In this document: positions 36,982 through 46,028 of the stretch, one piece after another | Position numbering within the stretch: position 1 is the first letter of the stretch | How the letters are laid out: every line of letters starts with the position of its first letter | Source of the DNA: Mongoliitalea daihaiensis | GTDB lineage: Bacteria; Bacteroidota; Bacteroidia; Cytophagales; Cyclobacteriaceae | Length of the DNA: 64,000 bases | Reading direction: 5' to 3' | Assembly (NCBI RefSeq): GCF_021596945.1 | Contig: NZ_CP063779.1 | Coordinates: forward strand, 3,446,001-3,510,000 | Translations under genes and position numbers: made by a program | The notes under the pieces: generated by a model | What the model was told of the DNA's origin: nothing | The model's input: the letters and a program-made list of their open reading frames with translations, nothing else | Database searches by the model: none

Positions 36982-37608
36982 ATGGAAAAAATACAAATCA
37001 TGCAGTTACATCGAAATTTTTTAGAAGATTTCGGATTTACCATAGACAATTCAATTTTACATTATGTAAAAGAAAATGTCTACGGGAAACAAATTGTATT
37101 TTTCCATTTAACACAACAAAAGGATGTGACTGTTTTAGAGTATAACCTAGGAATCCGTATAGATAAAGTTGAATACATTGTTCATAAATTTTTACCTTCC
37201 TTAGGTGATTATAAAGAAAAAAGTGTTACGCTGGTTGAAACAATGGACGCAATAGAGGAATCATTTCCCAGAAGATTTGTGATTCATGATGAAAAAGAAA
37301 TTCCAACGTATATAGAGACCGTTGAAAAATTCCTAATTAAGGAAGGCTTTCACTGGCTGGATTCACTGCTAGAAGGGAATGCTTTAGAAGAGTACTTCAA
37401 TGCAAATTTGGATAGACCCATAGTCACCCAAAATTTCACCTATCGCTCTGCTAGAGGTATCGTTTTAGCTAAGCTATTCAATCCGGAACGTTACCATCAA
37501 ATAAAAGACGATTACCTTCGTGCGCTTGATGAAATTCAAGTTACTCCATTTACCTTAGCTTGTTTCTTGAATCTGATCGCTTACCTCGATGAAGAGCACC
37601 AAGAGTAG
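36982..37608 (+). CDS. Conserved-looking protein of unknown function
   Basis: The 208-residue protein starts MEKIQIMQLHRNFLEDFGFT; an ATG five codons upstream (36967) is an alternative. It is soluble and acidic, with alternating strands and helices (IVFFHLTQQKDVTVLEYNLG, then VEYIVHKFLPSLG). Aromatic and acidic residues are scattered, and I see no catalytic motif. It shares an operon with the HEAT-like gene and faces the hrpB gene tail to tail, with 34 bases between stops. Function unknown. Confidence 0.6.
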   Translation: MEKIQIMQLHRNFLEDFGFTIDNSILHYVKENVYGKQIVFFHLTQQKDVTVLEYNLGIRIDKVEYIVHKFLPSLGDYKEKSVTLVETMDAIEESFPRRFVIHDEKEIPTYIETVEKFLIKEGFHWLDSLLEGNALEEYFNANLDRPIVTQNFTYRSARGIVLAKLFNPERYHQIKDDYLRALDEIQVTPFTLACFLNLIAYLDEEHQE

Positions 37609-37642
37609 ACTTAATTGAGTCTATTTTTTAGTTTAAGCTTGA

Positions 37643-40132
37643 CTACATATTTGGTTTTCTTTTTACACCTTTAATTGCTTCTGCTTCTAATGGATTATCA
37701 GGCCATGAATGTTTGGGATATCTGCGTTTCAACTCTTTTTTTACTTCAAAATAAGTGTCATTCCAAAAACTCTTTAGATCACTGGTAATTTGGACTAGCT
37801 TGAATCCTGGGGAAAGTAAGTGTATGGTGAGAGGGACTTGACTATTGCAAACTTTAGGGCTCTCCATCATACCAAATAATTCCTGTAACCGAACCTCTAA
37901 CAACGGGTTTGATCCATCTGATTTGTATTGGATGCTGATTTTGCTACCGCTTGGTACTTGAAGCTGGGATGGGGCCAAAGCCTCGATCGTTTGCTGTTGT
38001 TCAAAACTCAGGGTATGCCATAAAATAGATGTTATATCAAGTTTGTAAATATCCTCTGTGCGCTTGATAGTATTCAAGTAAGGCTCCAGCCAGCTTAAAT
38101 CCTGTTCAAACAAATATTTCAAGGAATAGGTGGGCAATCCCAAATCGGGGCTCCAGATGCGAAGGGATTCAATGCGATTGATTAGATTCTCAGCCTCTTT
38201 ATTCAGGTTAAATAAATGTACCCCCTGTTGATATATGAAGTTTTTGATCGCATGCAATGCTTCCTCAGCCTTGAGATCAGTTAGGGGAACACTTCTCAAA
38301 ACGATGCTTCCAATACCCAACTGATTTTCAGCTATCAAGACTCCTTTTTCTTTATCAAACTTGATCACCCTCCGGTTTTTAATTAAAGGTTTCAAATCTG
38401 TAGGAAGCAATGGGGATGCAAGAAAAATCTTACCCATTCCATCTCGTTCATCAATATGGGATATGGCTAACCAGGCTTCATGCGCAAGGTCATCCTGATG
38501 ATGGATTTGCGCAAGTTTACCATTAGCTAATTGGAATTGGGCATTGTTTCCAGGCCTTGCAGATGCGATTCGTTCAGGAAATGCATTGGCTAGTAAAAAG
38601 CCTGTTTGATAAGGATCAATTATACTATTATCTGCTTCACTATGGAAGAGTTTTCGATAGTGATTGGCTACTTTTTCAAGTTTTGCCAACCCCTTTTGAT
38701 GTAGTTTTTCTTTGCGAGCCCTTCTCAAGGCTTCCAAACGAATATTGATATCTACATTTTTCTCTTGAGGAAGTGGATCCCGCTCCTCCAAGACAGCAGC
38801 CAAATCACATGCCAAACCCAAAAGATTCATTCCCTCTGCCGTGACCAGCATATGTGCTATTCTGGGATGCGCAGGGATTTTTAATAATAACTTTCCATGA
38901 GAGGTAAGGCTTCTGTTTTCTAAGGCATTGATTTGGTAAAGTGTCTCTAAAGCCTGATTGACAGCTCCTTTAGGTGGCTGACTCAACCAAGATAAAGAAA
39001 AAATATCCTGCACACCCCAACCCAGTAGTTCCAAAACAAGATTGCATAAATCAGCTTCTTCAATTTCCGGTCTTCTAAAATCTTCTAAAAATTGATGATT
39101 CGCTTTAGACCAAAGTCGATAACAGACGCCAGGACCTAATCGTCCAGCTCGCCCCTTTCGCTGAGTAGCTGAATCCTTGCTCAACTGCACCGTTTCCAAA
39201 CGACTCAATCCCGATCGGGGGTTGAATACAGATTTTTTAGTGAAGCCAGAATCAACCACTACACGAATGCCTTCTATCGTCAAACTTGTTTCGGCGATAG
39301 AGGTGGCGAGTACCACTTTTCTTTTCCCAGCAGGATGGGGGCGAATGGCTTGATGCTGAGCTGATGGAGATAATTTACCATACAATCCATGAATCGAAAA
39401 CTCCGGAATACGTCTTTTTAAAAGCTCGATTGCTTTTTTGATTTCTCCTTCCCCTGGCAAAAATGCCAAAATATCTCCTGTCTGTTCTCTAGCTGCCCGA
39501 ACTACTGTTTCAGCTACAGTTTCTACTATGGTAAACACATCTGTATTGCCCGTGTAAATTTCTTCTACAGGATATTGTTTTCCTTCCGATATCACGGTTT
39601 CACAATCCAATAACTTCTCTAATTGTGGCATATCCAACGTAGCAGACATGACCAATATCTTTAAATCTGGTCGAAGAATCTGTTGGCTTTCTCTACACAA
39701 GGCCATCGCTAGGTCAGCGTGGATATTTCGCTCGTGAAATTCATCAAAAATAACCAACCCAACACCTTCTAAAGCATTATCATGTTGCAACATGCGCGTT
39801 AAAATGCCTTCAGTTAGCACTTCAATTTCAGTGCTGGAACTTACCTTGCTATCAAATCTGATTCTGTAGCCAACTCGCTGTCCTACTTCTTCACCAAGTA
39901 ATGAGGCCATCCGCTCCGCAATGGTTTTAGCAGCTAGTCTTCTTGGTTCTAACATCAAGATTTTTGAACCTGACAGCAGTTTGGATTTTAAAATAGCCAA
40001 AGGTAGGAGCGTACTTTTTCCTGCACCAGGAGGTGCATGGACTATAAGGGTATTGGATCTCGAAAGTTTTTCCAATACTTCAGGAATTACCTGCTGAATT
40101 GGAAGTTCAGGGAATGATAAGGAAGTAGACAA
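37643..40132 (-). CDS. hrpB: ATP-dependent helicase HrpB
   Basis: This 829-residue DEAH-family RNA helicase carries motif I APPGAGKSTLLPLA (residue ~34), Ia LEPRRLAAKTIAERM, motif II as DEFHER (near 130), motif III MSATLD, motif V ATSIAETSLTIEG and motif VI QRKGRAGRLGPGVCYRLW. The ratchet and HA2 regions follow, and then the HrpB C-terminal domain (KRRYPKHSWPDNP near the end), which separates HrpB from HrpA. Its cellular role is poorly known even in E. coli. It is monocistronic. Confidence 0.95.
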   Translation of the reverse strand: MSTSLSFPELPIQQVIPEVLEKLSRSNTLIVHAPPGAGKSTLLPLAILKSKLLSGSKILMLEPRRLAAKTIAERMASLLGEEVGQRVGYRIRFDSKVSSSTEIEVLTEGILTRMLQHDNALEGVGLVIFDEFHERNIHADLAMALCRESQQILRPDLKILVMSATLDMPQLEKLLDCETVISEGKQYPVEEIYTGNTDVFTIVETVAETVVRAAREQTGDILAFLPGEGEIKKAIELLKRRIPEFSIHGLYGKLSPSAQHQAIRPHPAGKRKVVLATSIAETSLTIEGIRVVVDSGFTKKSVFNPRSGLSRLETVQLSKDSATQRKGRAGRLGPGVCYRLWSKANHQFLEDFRRPEIEEADLCNLVLELLGWGVQDIFSLSWLSQPPKGAVNQALETLYQINALENRSLTSHGKLLLKIPAHPRIAHMLVTAEGMNLLGLACDLAAVLEERDPLPQEKNVDINIRLEALRRARKEKLHQKGLAKLEKVANHYRKLFHSEADNSIIDPYQTGFLLANAFPERIASARPGNNAQFQLANGKLAQIHHQDDLAHEAWLAISHIDERDGMGKIFLASPLLPTDLKPLIKNRRVIKFDKEKGVLIAENQLGIGSIVLRSVPLTDLKAEEALHAIKNFIYQQGVHLFNLNKEAENLINRIESLRIWSPDLGLPTYSLKYLFEQDLSWLEPYLNTIKRTEDIYKLDITSILWHTLSFEQQQTIEALAPSQLQVPSGSKISIQYKSDGSNPLLEVRLQELFGMMESPKVCNSQVPLTIHLLSPGFKLVQITSDLKSFWNDTYFEVKKELKRRYPKHSWPDNPLEAEAIKGVKRKPNM

Positions 40133-40159
40133 GGATCTGAAATTTATACAAAAATAAAA

Positions 40160-40243
40160 AAACTATTGACGTGACTTTAATTTGATTGAAATTGAACAGA
40201 AGTCAAATTCAATAAATATCTAAAGTAAGACCGTCAATAGTTT
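40160..40243 (-). repeat. Perfect 12-base inverted repeat upstream of hrpB
   Basis: AAACTATTGACG (40160-40171) is inverted as CGTCAATAGTTT (40232-40243) around a 60-base interior. Read on the minus strand the second arm runs into TTTTTATTTTTG, like a terminator for the Gfo/Idh gene whose stop is about 180 bases upstream. The 289-base gap also holds a small hairpin CTGCTTT-C-AAAGCAG (40276-40290). No gene was seen in it. Confidence 0.55.
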
Positions 40244-40421
40244 GTGAATCAATCGGACAATTTTTTTATGTATACCTGCTTTCAAAGCAGTTACCACTTA
40301 CAATACTACATGAAGCTAATTTCAATCGGCTTTGGGTGGATGAATGTCGATCGTAGACGATTAACCACTTGATATTAGTTGAAAGATTCACATGCTGGTT
40401 TGGCGGATGAGCATATTATTT

Positions 40422-41570
40422 TTAATCCACCTTTATCCAAGCTTGTTTACGATGACTTTCTATGATTTTCTCACAAATTAGCAGCTCCCGGTGCCCATCT
40501 GCAAAGGTTGGGAAGCTAGGATTATCCGGCTGCTTTCCGCTACGAATCGCTGCATAAACTTCCTTAAACATTTGTTTGGAAGTATCCGGGAATCCTTCAT
40601 TGTGTCCTCCAGGAAAAGATATCAAGCCAGCAGCTTCTTTGGTAAAGAGGGAAGGGTCTTTCATCAAGTGATGGTTGGCGGTTTCCCGTTTTCCAATCCA
40701 AAGTTCATTAGGTTTTTCTGAACACCATTCAAAATTTGCTTTGGAACCTGCTATTTCGATATTTAAGCGATTTTTTCGTCCAGCATTTACTTGGGAAACG
40801 GTTACAGAACCTTTGTTCCCATTATCAAATCGCAACAAGACGCTGGCATGATCTTCCGTTGTGATAGGAACTTCCTCATAATCTTCTTGGGAAAGCATTT
40901 TTCCAGAATAGGTTTCAATGGCTTTTAAAGGTTTTAAGCGCGTCTGATGAACTGTTGAAAAATCCGCCATTACTTCGGTAATTTTCAATCCAGTAACATA
41001 CTCAGTCAAATCCAAAAGGTGGGAACCAATATCGGCAATTGCACGAGAATCTCCGGACTTGTCAGGCTCCAGTCTCCAATTGTAATCTGTTTGAAGGAAT
41101 AACCAATCCTGTAGATATGAACCCATGATGGAGTAAATGTCACCGAGCTCTCCATTTTCTCTCATAGTCTTCATTTGTCTGACCATTGGATAGTACCGAA
41201 GGTTAAAGTGTACAGCATTTACTAATCCCTTTTCTTTAGCCAAAGCTACCAATTCAGCAGCTTCATCTATAGTGGTAGCAAGTGGTTTTTCACAGACGAC
41301 GTGTTTTCCAGCTTCTAAAACGGCTTTTGATTGCGGGAAATGTAAAAAATTAGGTGTGCAAATATGTACCACATCAATCTCTTGGTCTTGCAACATTTCA
41401 TCAAAGGTGTAGGCCTGAGGAATCCCCAATTGTTCTGCCTTTTCACGAGCCAACTCAATAGATGCTTCGCATAATGCTTTGACTTCTATATTGGGTAATC
41501 TTCGTAAGGCTTCAAGATGCGCGGGACCTATGAATCCTGTACCCACAATAGCAGCTTTTATTTTTTTCAT
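40422..41570 (-). CDS. Gfo/Idh/MocA family oxidoreductase
   Basis: This 382-residue NAD(P)-dependent sugar/inositol dehydrogenase relative has the Rossmann motif AAIVGTGFIGPAHLEAL at residues 6-22. The conserved HICTPNFLHFPQSKAVLEAG follows, then the family signature CEKPLATT with the conserved Lys near 95. The C-terminal alpha/beta domain (FDNGNKGSVTVSQVNAGRK) binds the substrate. The length is typical. No sugar-transport or sugar-cleavage gene is adjacent, so the substrate cannot be guessed. No signal peptide is present, so it is cytoplasmic. Confidence 0.92.
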   Translation of the reverse strand: MKKIKAAIVGTGFIGPAHLEALRRLPNIEVKALCEASIELAREKAEQLGIPQAYTFDEMLQDQEIDVVHICTPNFLHFPQSKAVLEAGKHVVCEKPLATTIDEAAELVALAKEKGLVNAVHFNLRYYPMVRQMKTMRENGELGDIYSIMGSYLQDWLFLQTDYNWRLEPDKSGDSRAIADIGSHLLDLTEYVTGLKITEVMADFSTVHQTRLKPLKAIETYSGKMLSQEDYEEVPITTEDHASVLLRFDNGNKGSVTVSQVNAGRKNRLNIEIAGSKANFEWCSEKPNELWIGKRETANHHLMKDPSLFTKEAAGLISFPGGHNEGFPDTSKQMFKEVYAAIRSGKQPDNPSFPTFADGHRELLICEKIIESHRKQAWIKVD

Positions 41571-41781
41571 GAAGGTTATATGGTTTGATTTAAAAGTTAA
41601 ATATAGGCCATTTGGGAATGAATAAAAAACTACTTTATCTACACTTTATTGAACCGTATTCAGGAACCTTTCATCAGATTGAGACTGTCATTCATCAAAA
41701 TTTGAAATATTCGATCATAATTCTGGGAAGAAACTGTCTTAAAATTGTTACATTCATGAGATTAAATAACGAATATGACAT

Positions 41782-42240
41782 ATGGCTAACTTCAATCTGA
41801 AAATTAACGGGCAATCCCATCAAGTAGATGTTGATGAGGATACTCCTTTGTTGTGGGTGTTGAGGGATCACTTGGGTTTGGTAGGAACTAAGTACTCCTG
41901 TGGAATCGCTCAGTGCGGTGCTTGCACGGTGCATCTCAATGGAGAGGCAACATTTTCTTGTACTTTACCTGTATCGAGTGTTGGAACAGATGAAGTGACC
42001 ACGATTGAAGGGCTTTCGAAAGATGGCACACATCCTGTACAAAAAGCATGGGATGAGGTAGATGTTGCACAATGTGGGTATTGTCAGGCAGGTCAGCTTA
42101 TGACGGCTGCTGCTTTTTTGAAAAAGAACCCTAAGCCGAGTATAGAAGAAATAGAAAATGCCATGAACAGGAATTTGTGCAGATGTGGAACCTATCATAA
42201 AATAAGAGAAGCTGTTGCATTAGCAGCGAAAACCAAATAA
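41782..42240 (+). CDS. (2Fe-2S) subunit of an isoquinoline 1-oxidoreductase-type enzyme
   Basis: The 152-residue protein carries two [2Fe-2S] clusters of the xanthine oxidase family: a plant-ferredoxin motif CGIAQCGACTVHLNG (~46-60) with a fourth Cys near 68, and the helical cluster CGYCQAGQ plus NLCRCGTYHKI (~98-140). It passes electrons from the molybdenum site to a membrane or soluble acceptor. It starts two bases before the large subunit, and the pair lacks the FAD subunit, as in isoquinoline oxidoreductase IorAB. The substrate may be an aldehyde or N-heterocycle. Confidence 0.93.
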   Translation: MANFNLKINGQSHQVDVDEDTPLLWVLRDHLGLVGTKYSCGIAQCGACTVHLNGEATFSCTLPVSSVGTDEVTTIEGLSKDGTHPVQKAWDEVDVAQCGYCQAGQLMTAAAFLKKNPKPSIEEIENAMNRNLCRCGTYHKIREAVALAAKTK

Positions 42241-42242
42241 TT

Positions 42243-44402
42243 ATGGCAACAATCAGAACAAATAGAAGAGATTTCCTCAAAATTGCTGCAACAGCAACAG
42301 GAGGATTATTGATAGGATTTGGATGGTCAAGCTGTGACACACCGAAGGTACAGGTCTTAAGTACGGAAGAAGTGCTGGCTAAAGTCCATAATTTTAATAG
42401 TTTCCTTTCTATTTCTCCGGACGGGGATATTGTGATTTATTCACCAAACCCCGAACTGGGACAAAATATCAAAACTTCCTTTCCGATGATCGTGGCAGAG
42501 GAGTTGGATGCTGATTGGGGAAAAGTGAGAGTGCTTCAGGCACCTTTGGATAACAAACGATTTGAACGACAGTTAACAGGTGGGTCAGGTGCGATGCCCC
42601 ACTCGTGGGAGCGCTTGCGTAAGGCTGGAGCATCTGCAAAGTTTGTGCTGTTGGCAGCCGCCGCTGCAAAATTAGAAGTTCCTCAAGAGGAACTCTATGC
42701 TGAAGCTAGCATGATTTACCACACCAACAGTAAGAAGAAAATCAGTTTTGGTGAAGTTGTAATGGATGCTGCAAATTTGGAAATTCCAGAAGAAGTCCCA
42801 TTGAAGGATCCAAAGGACTTTAAATTGATCGGAACACCGGTTAAAAATGTGGAAAACCAAGCCATGTTTACCGGCAAACCTTTATTTGGATTGGATTTTT
42901 ATCGAGAGGGTATGGTAAATGCCATGATTCAACGTGCTCCCTTTGGCATGAAAATCAAATCTGTAGATGATTCGGCAGCTCGATCAGTTAAAGGAGTTAC
43001 GGATGTGGTTGTTTTCAAAAATAATGTAGCAGTCGTGGGCACATCCACTTGGCCATTGATGAAAGCCAAACGCATGCTAAAGGTAGAATACGAACCGGAT
43101 GGGGCAGTGGAAAGTACATTTGATCATGATAGATTATTTGCCGAAATGCTGAATTCCAAAACAGCTCAAGTGATGCGTTCGGATGGGGATGTGGATGCAG
43201 CCTTTGCAAATGCAGCTCAAGTGATAACGGCAGAATATCAATGTCCATTTTTACCCCATGCTCCGATGGAGCCGCAGAATTTCTTTGCTCATGTGAAGGA
43301 AGATTCTGCTGAATTGATCGGACCTACCCAGACACCAGACCGGGCTCGCATGGAGACTGCACGATTGTTGGATATTCCTGTTGAAAATATAACGGTAGAT
43401 ATCACCCGCTTAGGAGGTGGGTTTGGTAGAAGATTGATGGCTGATTTTGTGGTGGAAGCAGCTGAGTTATCCAAAATAATAGAGAAACCTGTAAAAGTCA
43501 CATGGAGTAGAGAAGACGATAACACAGGAGGCGGTTATAGACCTGCCGTCCGATACAAATTCTCCGCAGCTTTGGATGAAGACGGGAATATGATTGGGTA
43601 CAAATTAAGAGGTGCAGGGATGAATGCGGGAAATACCACCCGGGAAAATAACTTCCCCTCAGGAGCAGTACCCAACGTACTTATAGAAAATATCAATCAC
43701 CGCTCAACAGTGACTACCAATGCATGGAGAGCACCAATCACCAATTTCTTAGCTTATGCAGAGCAATCGTTTTTAGATGAAGTTGCGTTGGCTGCTAAAA
43801 AAGACCCGGTAGCTTTTCGTCTTGAGTTATTGAAGAAAGCTAAAAATGAACCTGTGGGTCAGTTGGGTTACGATGTAGACCGCATGATTGGTGTAGTAGA
43901 AGGGGCAGCTGAGCGCTCTAACTGGGGTAAAAACTCAGGGGTGAAACAAGGATTCAGTGTTTACTTCTCACATCGTTCGTATGTTGCTCAAGTGGCAGAC
44001 ATAGAAATGGAAAACGATCAACCCGTACTCAAGCGAATCACAGCAGTTACTGATTGTGGCGTTGTAGTTCACCCGACCGGTGCCAATCATCAAGTGAGAG
44101 GTGGTATTGTAGATGGTATGGGACATGCCATGTTTGGTAACCTGACCTTCGAAAATGGCTTGCCTAAACAGCGTAATTTTGATAGTTATCGTTTAATCCG
44201 AATGAAGGAAGTTCCAGAAGTCAATGTGCATTATCTGGATACAGGATTTGAACCTACTGGATTGGGAGAACCTGCTTTGCCTCCAACAGGCGGGGCTATT
44301 GCCAATGCCATCTACGCTGCCACAGGACAACGATTACGTGCACAACCGTTCATTGAACAAAAAGAATACTCTTCTTTGAATTTACAAATCAAACGAGCCT
44401 AA
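42243..44402 (+). CDS. Molybdopterin-binding large subunit, IorB/aldehyde dehydrogenase type
   Basis: This 719-residue molybdenum hydroxylase large subunit has a Tat-type N terminus (RTNRRDFLKIAATATGGLL) with a possible lipobox-like Cys later (GWSSCD), so the complex probably acts in the periplasm; the small subunit would be carried along. Family motifs include GGGFGRRLMADFVVEAA near residue 395, the MPT-contacting WRAP (NAWRAPITNFLAYAEQSF) and the final GLGEPALPPTGGAIANAI with the active-site Glu. It forms a two-gene operon with the [2Fe-2S] subunit. No molybdenum cofactor genes lie nearby. Confidence 0.92.
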   Translation: MATIRTNRRDFLKIAATATGGLLIGFGWSSCDTPKVQVLSTEEVLAKVHNFNSFLSISPDGDIVIYSPNPELGQNIKTSFPMIVAEELDADWGKVRVLQAPLDNKRFERQLTGGSGAMPHSWERLRKAGASAKFVLLAAAAAKLEVPQEELYAEASMIYHTNSKKKISFGEVVMDAANLEIPEEVPLKDPKDFKLIGTPVKNVENQAMFTGKPLFGLDFYREGMVNAMIQRAPFGMKIKSVDDSAARSVKGVTDVVVFKNNVAVVGTSTWPLMKAKRMLKVEYEPDGAVESTFDHDRLFAEMLNSKTAQVMRSDGDVDAAFANAAQVITAEYQCPFLPHAPMEPQNFFAHVKEDSAELIGPTQTPDRARMETARLLDIPVENITVDITRLGGGFGRRLMADFVVEAAELSKIIEKPVKVTWSREDDNTGGGYRPAVRYKFSAALDEDGNMIGYKLRGAGMNAGNTTRENNFPSGAVPNVLIENINHRSTVTTNAWRAPITNFLAYAEQSFLDEVALAAKKDPVAFRLELLKKAKNEPVGQLGYDVDRMIGVVEGAAERSNWGKNSGVKQGFSVYFSHRSYVAQVADIEMENDQPVLKRITAVTDCGVVVHPTGANHQVRGGIVDGMGHAMFGNLTFENGLPKQRNFDSYRLIRMKEVPEVNVHYLDTGFEPTGLGEPALPPTGGAIANAIYAATGQRLRAQPFIEQKEYSSLNLQIKRA

Positions 44403-44427
44403 CTTATATAATGAAGCTTAAACCAAT

Positions 44428-44457
44428 CAGCCGCCCCTTTTAGGAGCGGCTGTTTTA
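44428..44457 (+). terminator. Terminator between the IorB-type gene and the DtxR gene
   Basis: CAGCCGC and GCGGCTG flank a 12-base loop and are followed by TTTTATT. It ends directly at the stop of the convergent DtxR gene. Confidence 0.8.
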
Positions 44458-45117
44458 TTAGGTCATGATCATGATGTTGATGGCCATATCTTTGGACATA
44501 AAAATTGTTTTTTTACTATCTACCAAGATTTCAACAGATCCATCAAATTCCACTTTTTCCAAAATTTTAACTCGGGCTCCAATATATACTCCAATCTTAT
44601 CTAAGTAGCGAAGGAAGGCAGGGCTATTATCTTTTACAGCAACTACTTGACCTGTTGCATCTACATCCATTTCTGAAATGGCTAAGCGTGGTCGTACCCT
44701 TACATCTCCAAATTCATCTGGAATAGGGTCTCCATGTGGATCAAATTTTGGATATCCCAAATACTCATCTAGTCTTCGAATCATCAACTGCGATTGGATA
44801 TGCTCTAACTGATCTGCAACGGCCGATACCTCATCCCAAGAAAATTTTAATTTTTCTACCAAAAATACTTCCCAAAGTCGCTGTTTTCTAATGGTCATTA
44901 ATGCTATTTTTTTTCCCGCATCTGTAAGATTGACCCCATAATATTTTCTGTATTCAATCATCTCTTTTTCACTCAACTTCCTAAGCATATCGGAGACGGA
45001 GGCAGCTTTGGTTTTTGTGGCTGCTGCTATATCGTTGGTAGCAACACTTTTCTGTCCTCCCTCAGATACTTCATAAATCGCTTTCAGGTACTTTTCTTCC
45101 GAATAGGTAAGGTTCAT
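44458..45117 (-). CDS. DtxR/MntR family metal-dependent regulator
   Basis: The 219-residue protein has an N-terminal winged helix (YSEEKYLKAIYEVSEGG, then ATKTKAASVSDMLRKLSE), a dimerisation/metal domain (VAVADQLEHIQSQLMIRRLDE-like helix, with Glu/His/Cys-poor ligands such as YPKFDPHGDPIP), and a FeoA/SH3-like C-terminal domain (150-219). Members repress iron or manganese uptake when loaded with metal. No target gene lies nearby. An exact TATCTTTG box sits 15 bases upstream (45132-45139, minus strand), which would give a very short leader. Confidence 0.92.
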   Translation of the reverse strand: MNLTYSEEKYLKAIYEVSEGGQKSVATNDIAAATKTKAASVSDMLRKLSEKEMIEYRKYYGVNLTDAGKKIALMTIRKQRLWEVFLVEKLKFSWDEVSAVADQLEHIQSQLMIRRLDEYLGYPKFDPHGDPIPDEFGDVRVRPRLAISEMDVDATGQVVAVKDNSPAFLRYLDKIGVYIGARVKILEKVEFDGSVEILVDSKKTIFMSKDMAINIMIMT

Positions 45118-45545
45118 CGTATAATTTTTAACAAAGATACTGTTTTAGTCCAATCTAAAAAATAGAGTAGGGGAGTCTAAAACACTTGTGGATAACCTGA
45201 AATAAGCTGTGTTTTACGATTTAGTCATCCCTAAATCTTATATTTTTATTGCCTAAAAAAATATATAAACCATTGAAAATAAGTATTTTAAAAACAAATA
45301 TTTTTGACTTGGAGTAGAAAATAGGGTAGATTTATGAAGTTTCCATTCTTGAAAATACAGTTTCCAAAATGCAAAAAAAGTGGATAATTTTCCACGTGTG
45401 TGTGGAAAAGGTGGATAAGTCTTCAAAAGTGAAAGAAGGCTTGATTCAATCAATTTGTACAGGAAAATCTAATGCCACTAAAGATTTTGTTCAGCACTTT
45501 TGGAAATGGAATTCCACCCTATTATTTTAGGAGAAAAAACAAAGT
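45118..45545. other. AT-rich intergenic region with clustered DnaA-box-like sites (candidate replication origin or DnaA-regulated site)
   Basis: The 428-base gap has no gene. It contains TGTGGATAA at 45187-45195 (reverse complement of the DnaA box TTATCCACA) and, within 40 bases, AGTGGATAA (45379-45387), TTTTCCACG (45388-45396), TGTGGAAAA (45401-45409, fits TTWTNCACA) and GGTGGATAA (45410-45418). The middle pair forms a hairpin (TTTTCCAC/GTGGAAAA) flanked by two direct GTGGATAA copies. Between them, 45230-45310 is almost pure A/T. This pattern is consistent with oriC. The neighbouring genes are not typical origin markers, and no dnaA gene is visible, so the call is tentative. Confidence 0.45.
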
Positions 45546-46025
45546 ATGCGCAAATTACTCCTCCTAAGTATCTGCCTGATAGCTTTTATTTTCCAAGCTC
45601 AAGCACAAATCCCTTCTGATAGAATCAGTTTTGGTCAAGGTAATTTCTTCCTCAATGGTGGATTTATCACGTTCAAGCAAGCCAGAGAAATCATGAGTGT
45701 AGATCCTGAGGCCAGTCTTTTGATGAAACGTGCTCGTACAAATAAAACTTGGTCATCTGTTTTGTCTTACCCGGGCTATTTTTTGCTTGGTTGGGGTATT
45801 GGAGGACTATTAGGAAGCGTTCCATTCAGTGAAACAGCACCTTTTCTGGGTATAGGGGCAGGCTTAGTAGCTGGTAGTTTACTCTTGGACGCCGGATTTA
45901 TTAAAAATTCAGATTTAGCTGTCAATGTTTATAATTCATCCATTCCTATGGGTTCCAAACCATTGGACTTTCAATTACTAGCTGGAATGACTTCCACAGG
46001 GGTGGGACTAAAAATAACCTTCTAA
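45546..46025 (+). CDS. Secreted or membrane protein of unknown function
   Basis: This unrecognised 159-residue protein has a signal peptide (MRKLLLLSICLIAFIFQAQA). Two Gly-rich hydrophobic segments follow near residues 75-90 (YFLLGWGIGGLLGSVP) and 95-120 (FLGIGAGLVAGSLLLDAGF), and the C terminus ends in aromatic/hydrophobic strands (LLAGMTSTGVGLKITF) as in outer-membrane proteins. It resembles the many small exported Bacteroidota hypothetical proteins. Its promoter must lie in the AT-rich region upstream. A terminator overlaps the end of the convergent glycosyltransferase gene. Confidence 0.65.
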   Translation: MRKLLLLSICLIAFIFQAQAQIPSDRISFGQGNFFLNGGFITFKQAREIMSVDPEASLLMKRARTNKTWSSVLSYPGYFLLGWGIGGLLGSVPFSETAPFLGIGAGLVAGSLLLDAGFIKNSDLAVNVYNSSIPMGSKPLDFQLLAGMTSTGVGLKITF

Positions 46026-46028
46026 AGG

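Noticed and set aside
41612-41800. Short plus-strand frame upstream of the [2Fe-2S] subunit gene
   Set aside because: It has no recognisable domain, overlaps the true gene start in another frame and is probably chance.
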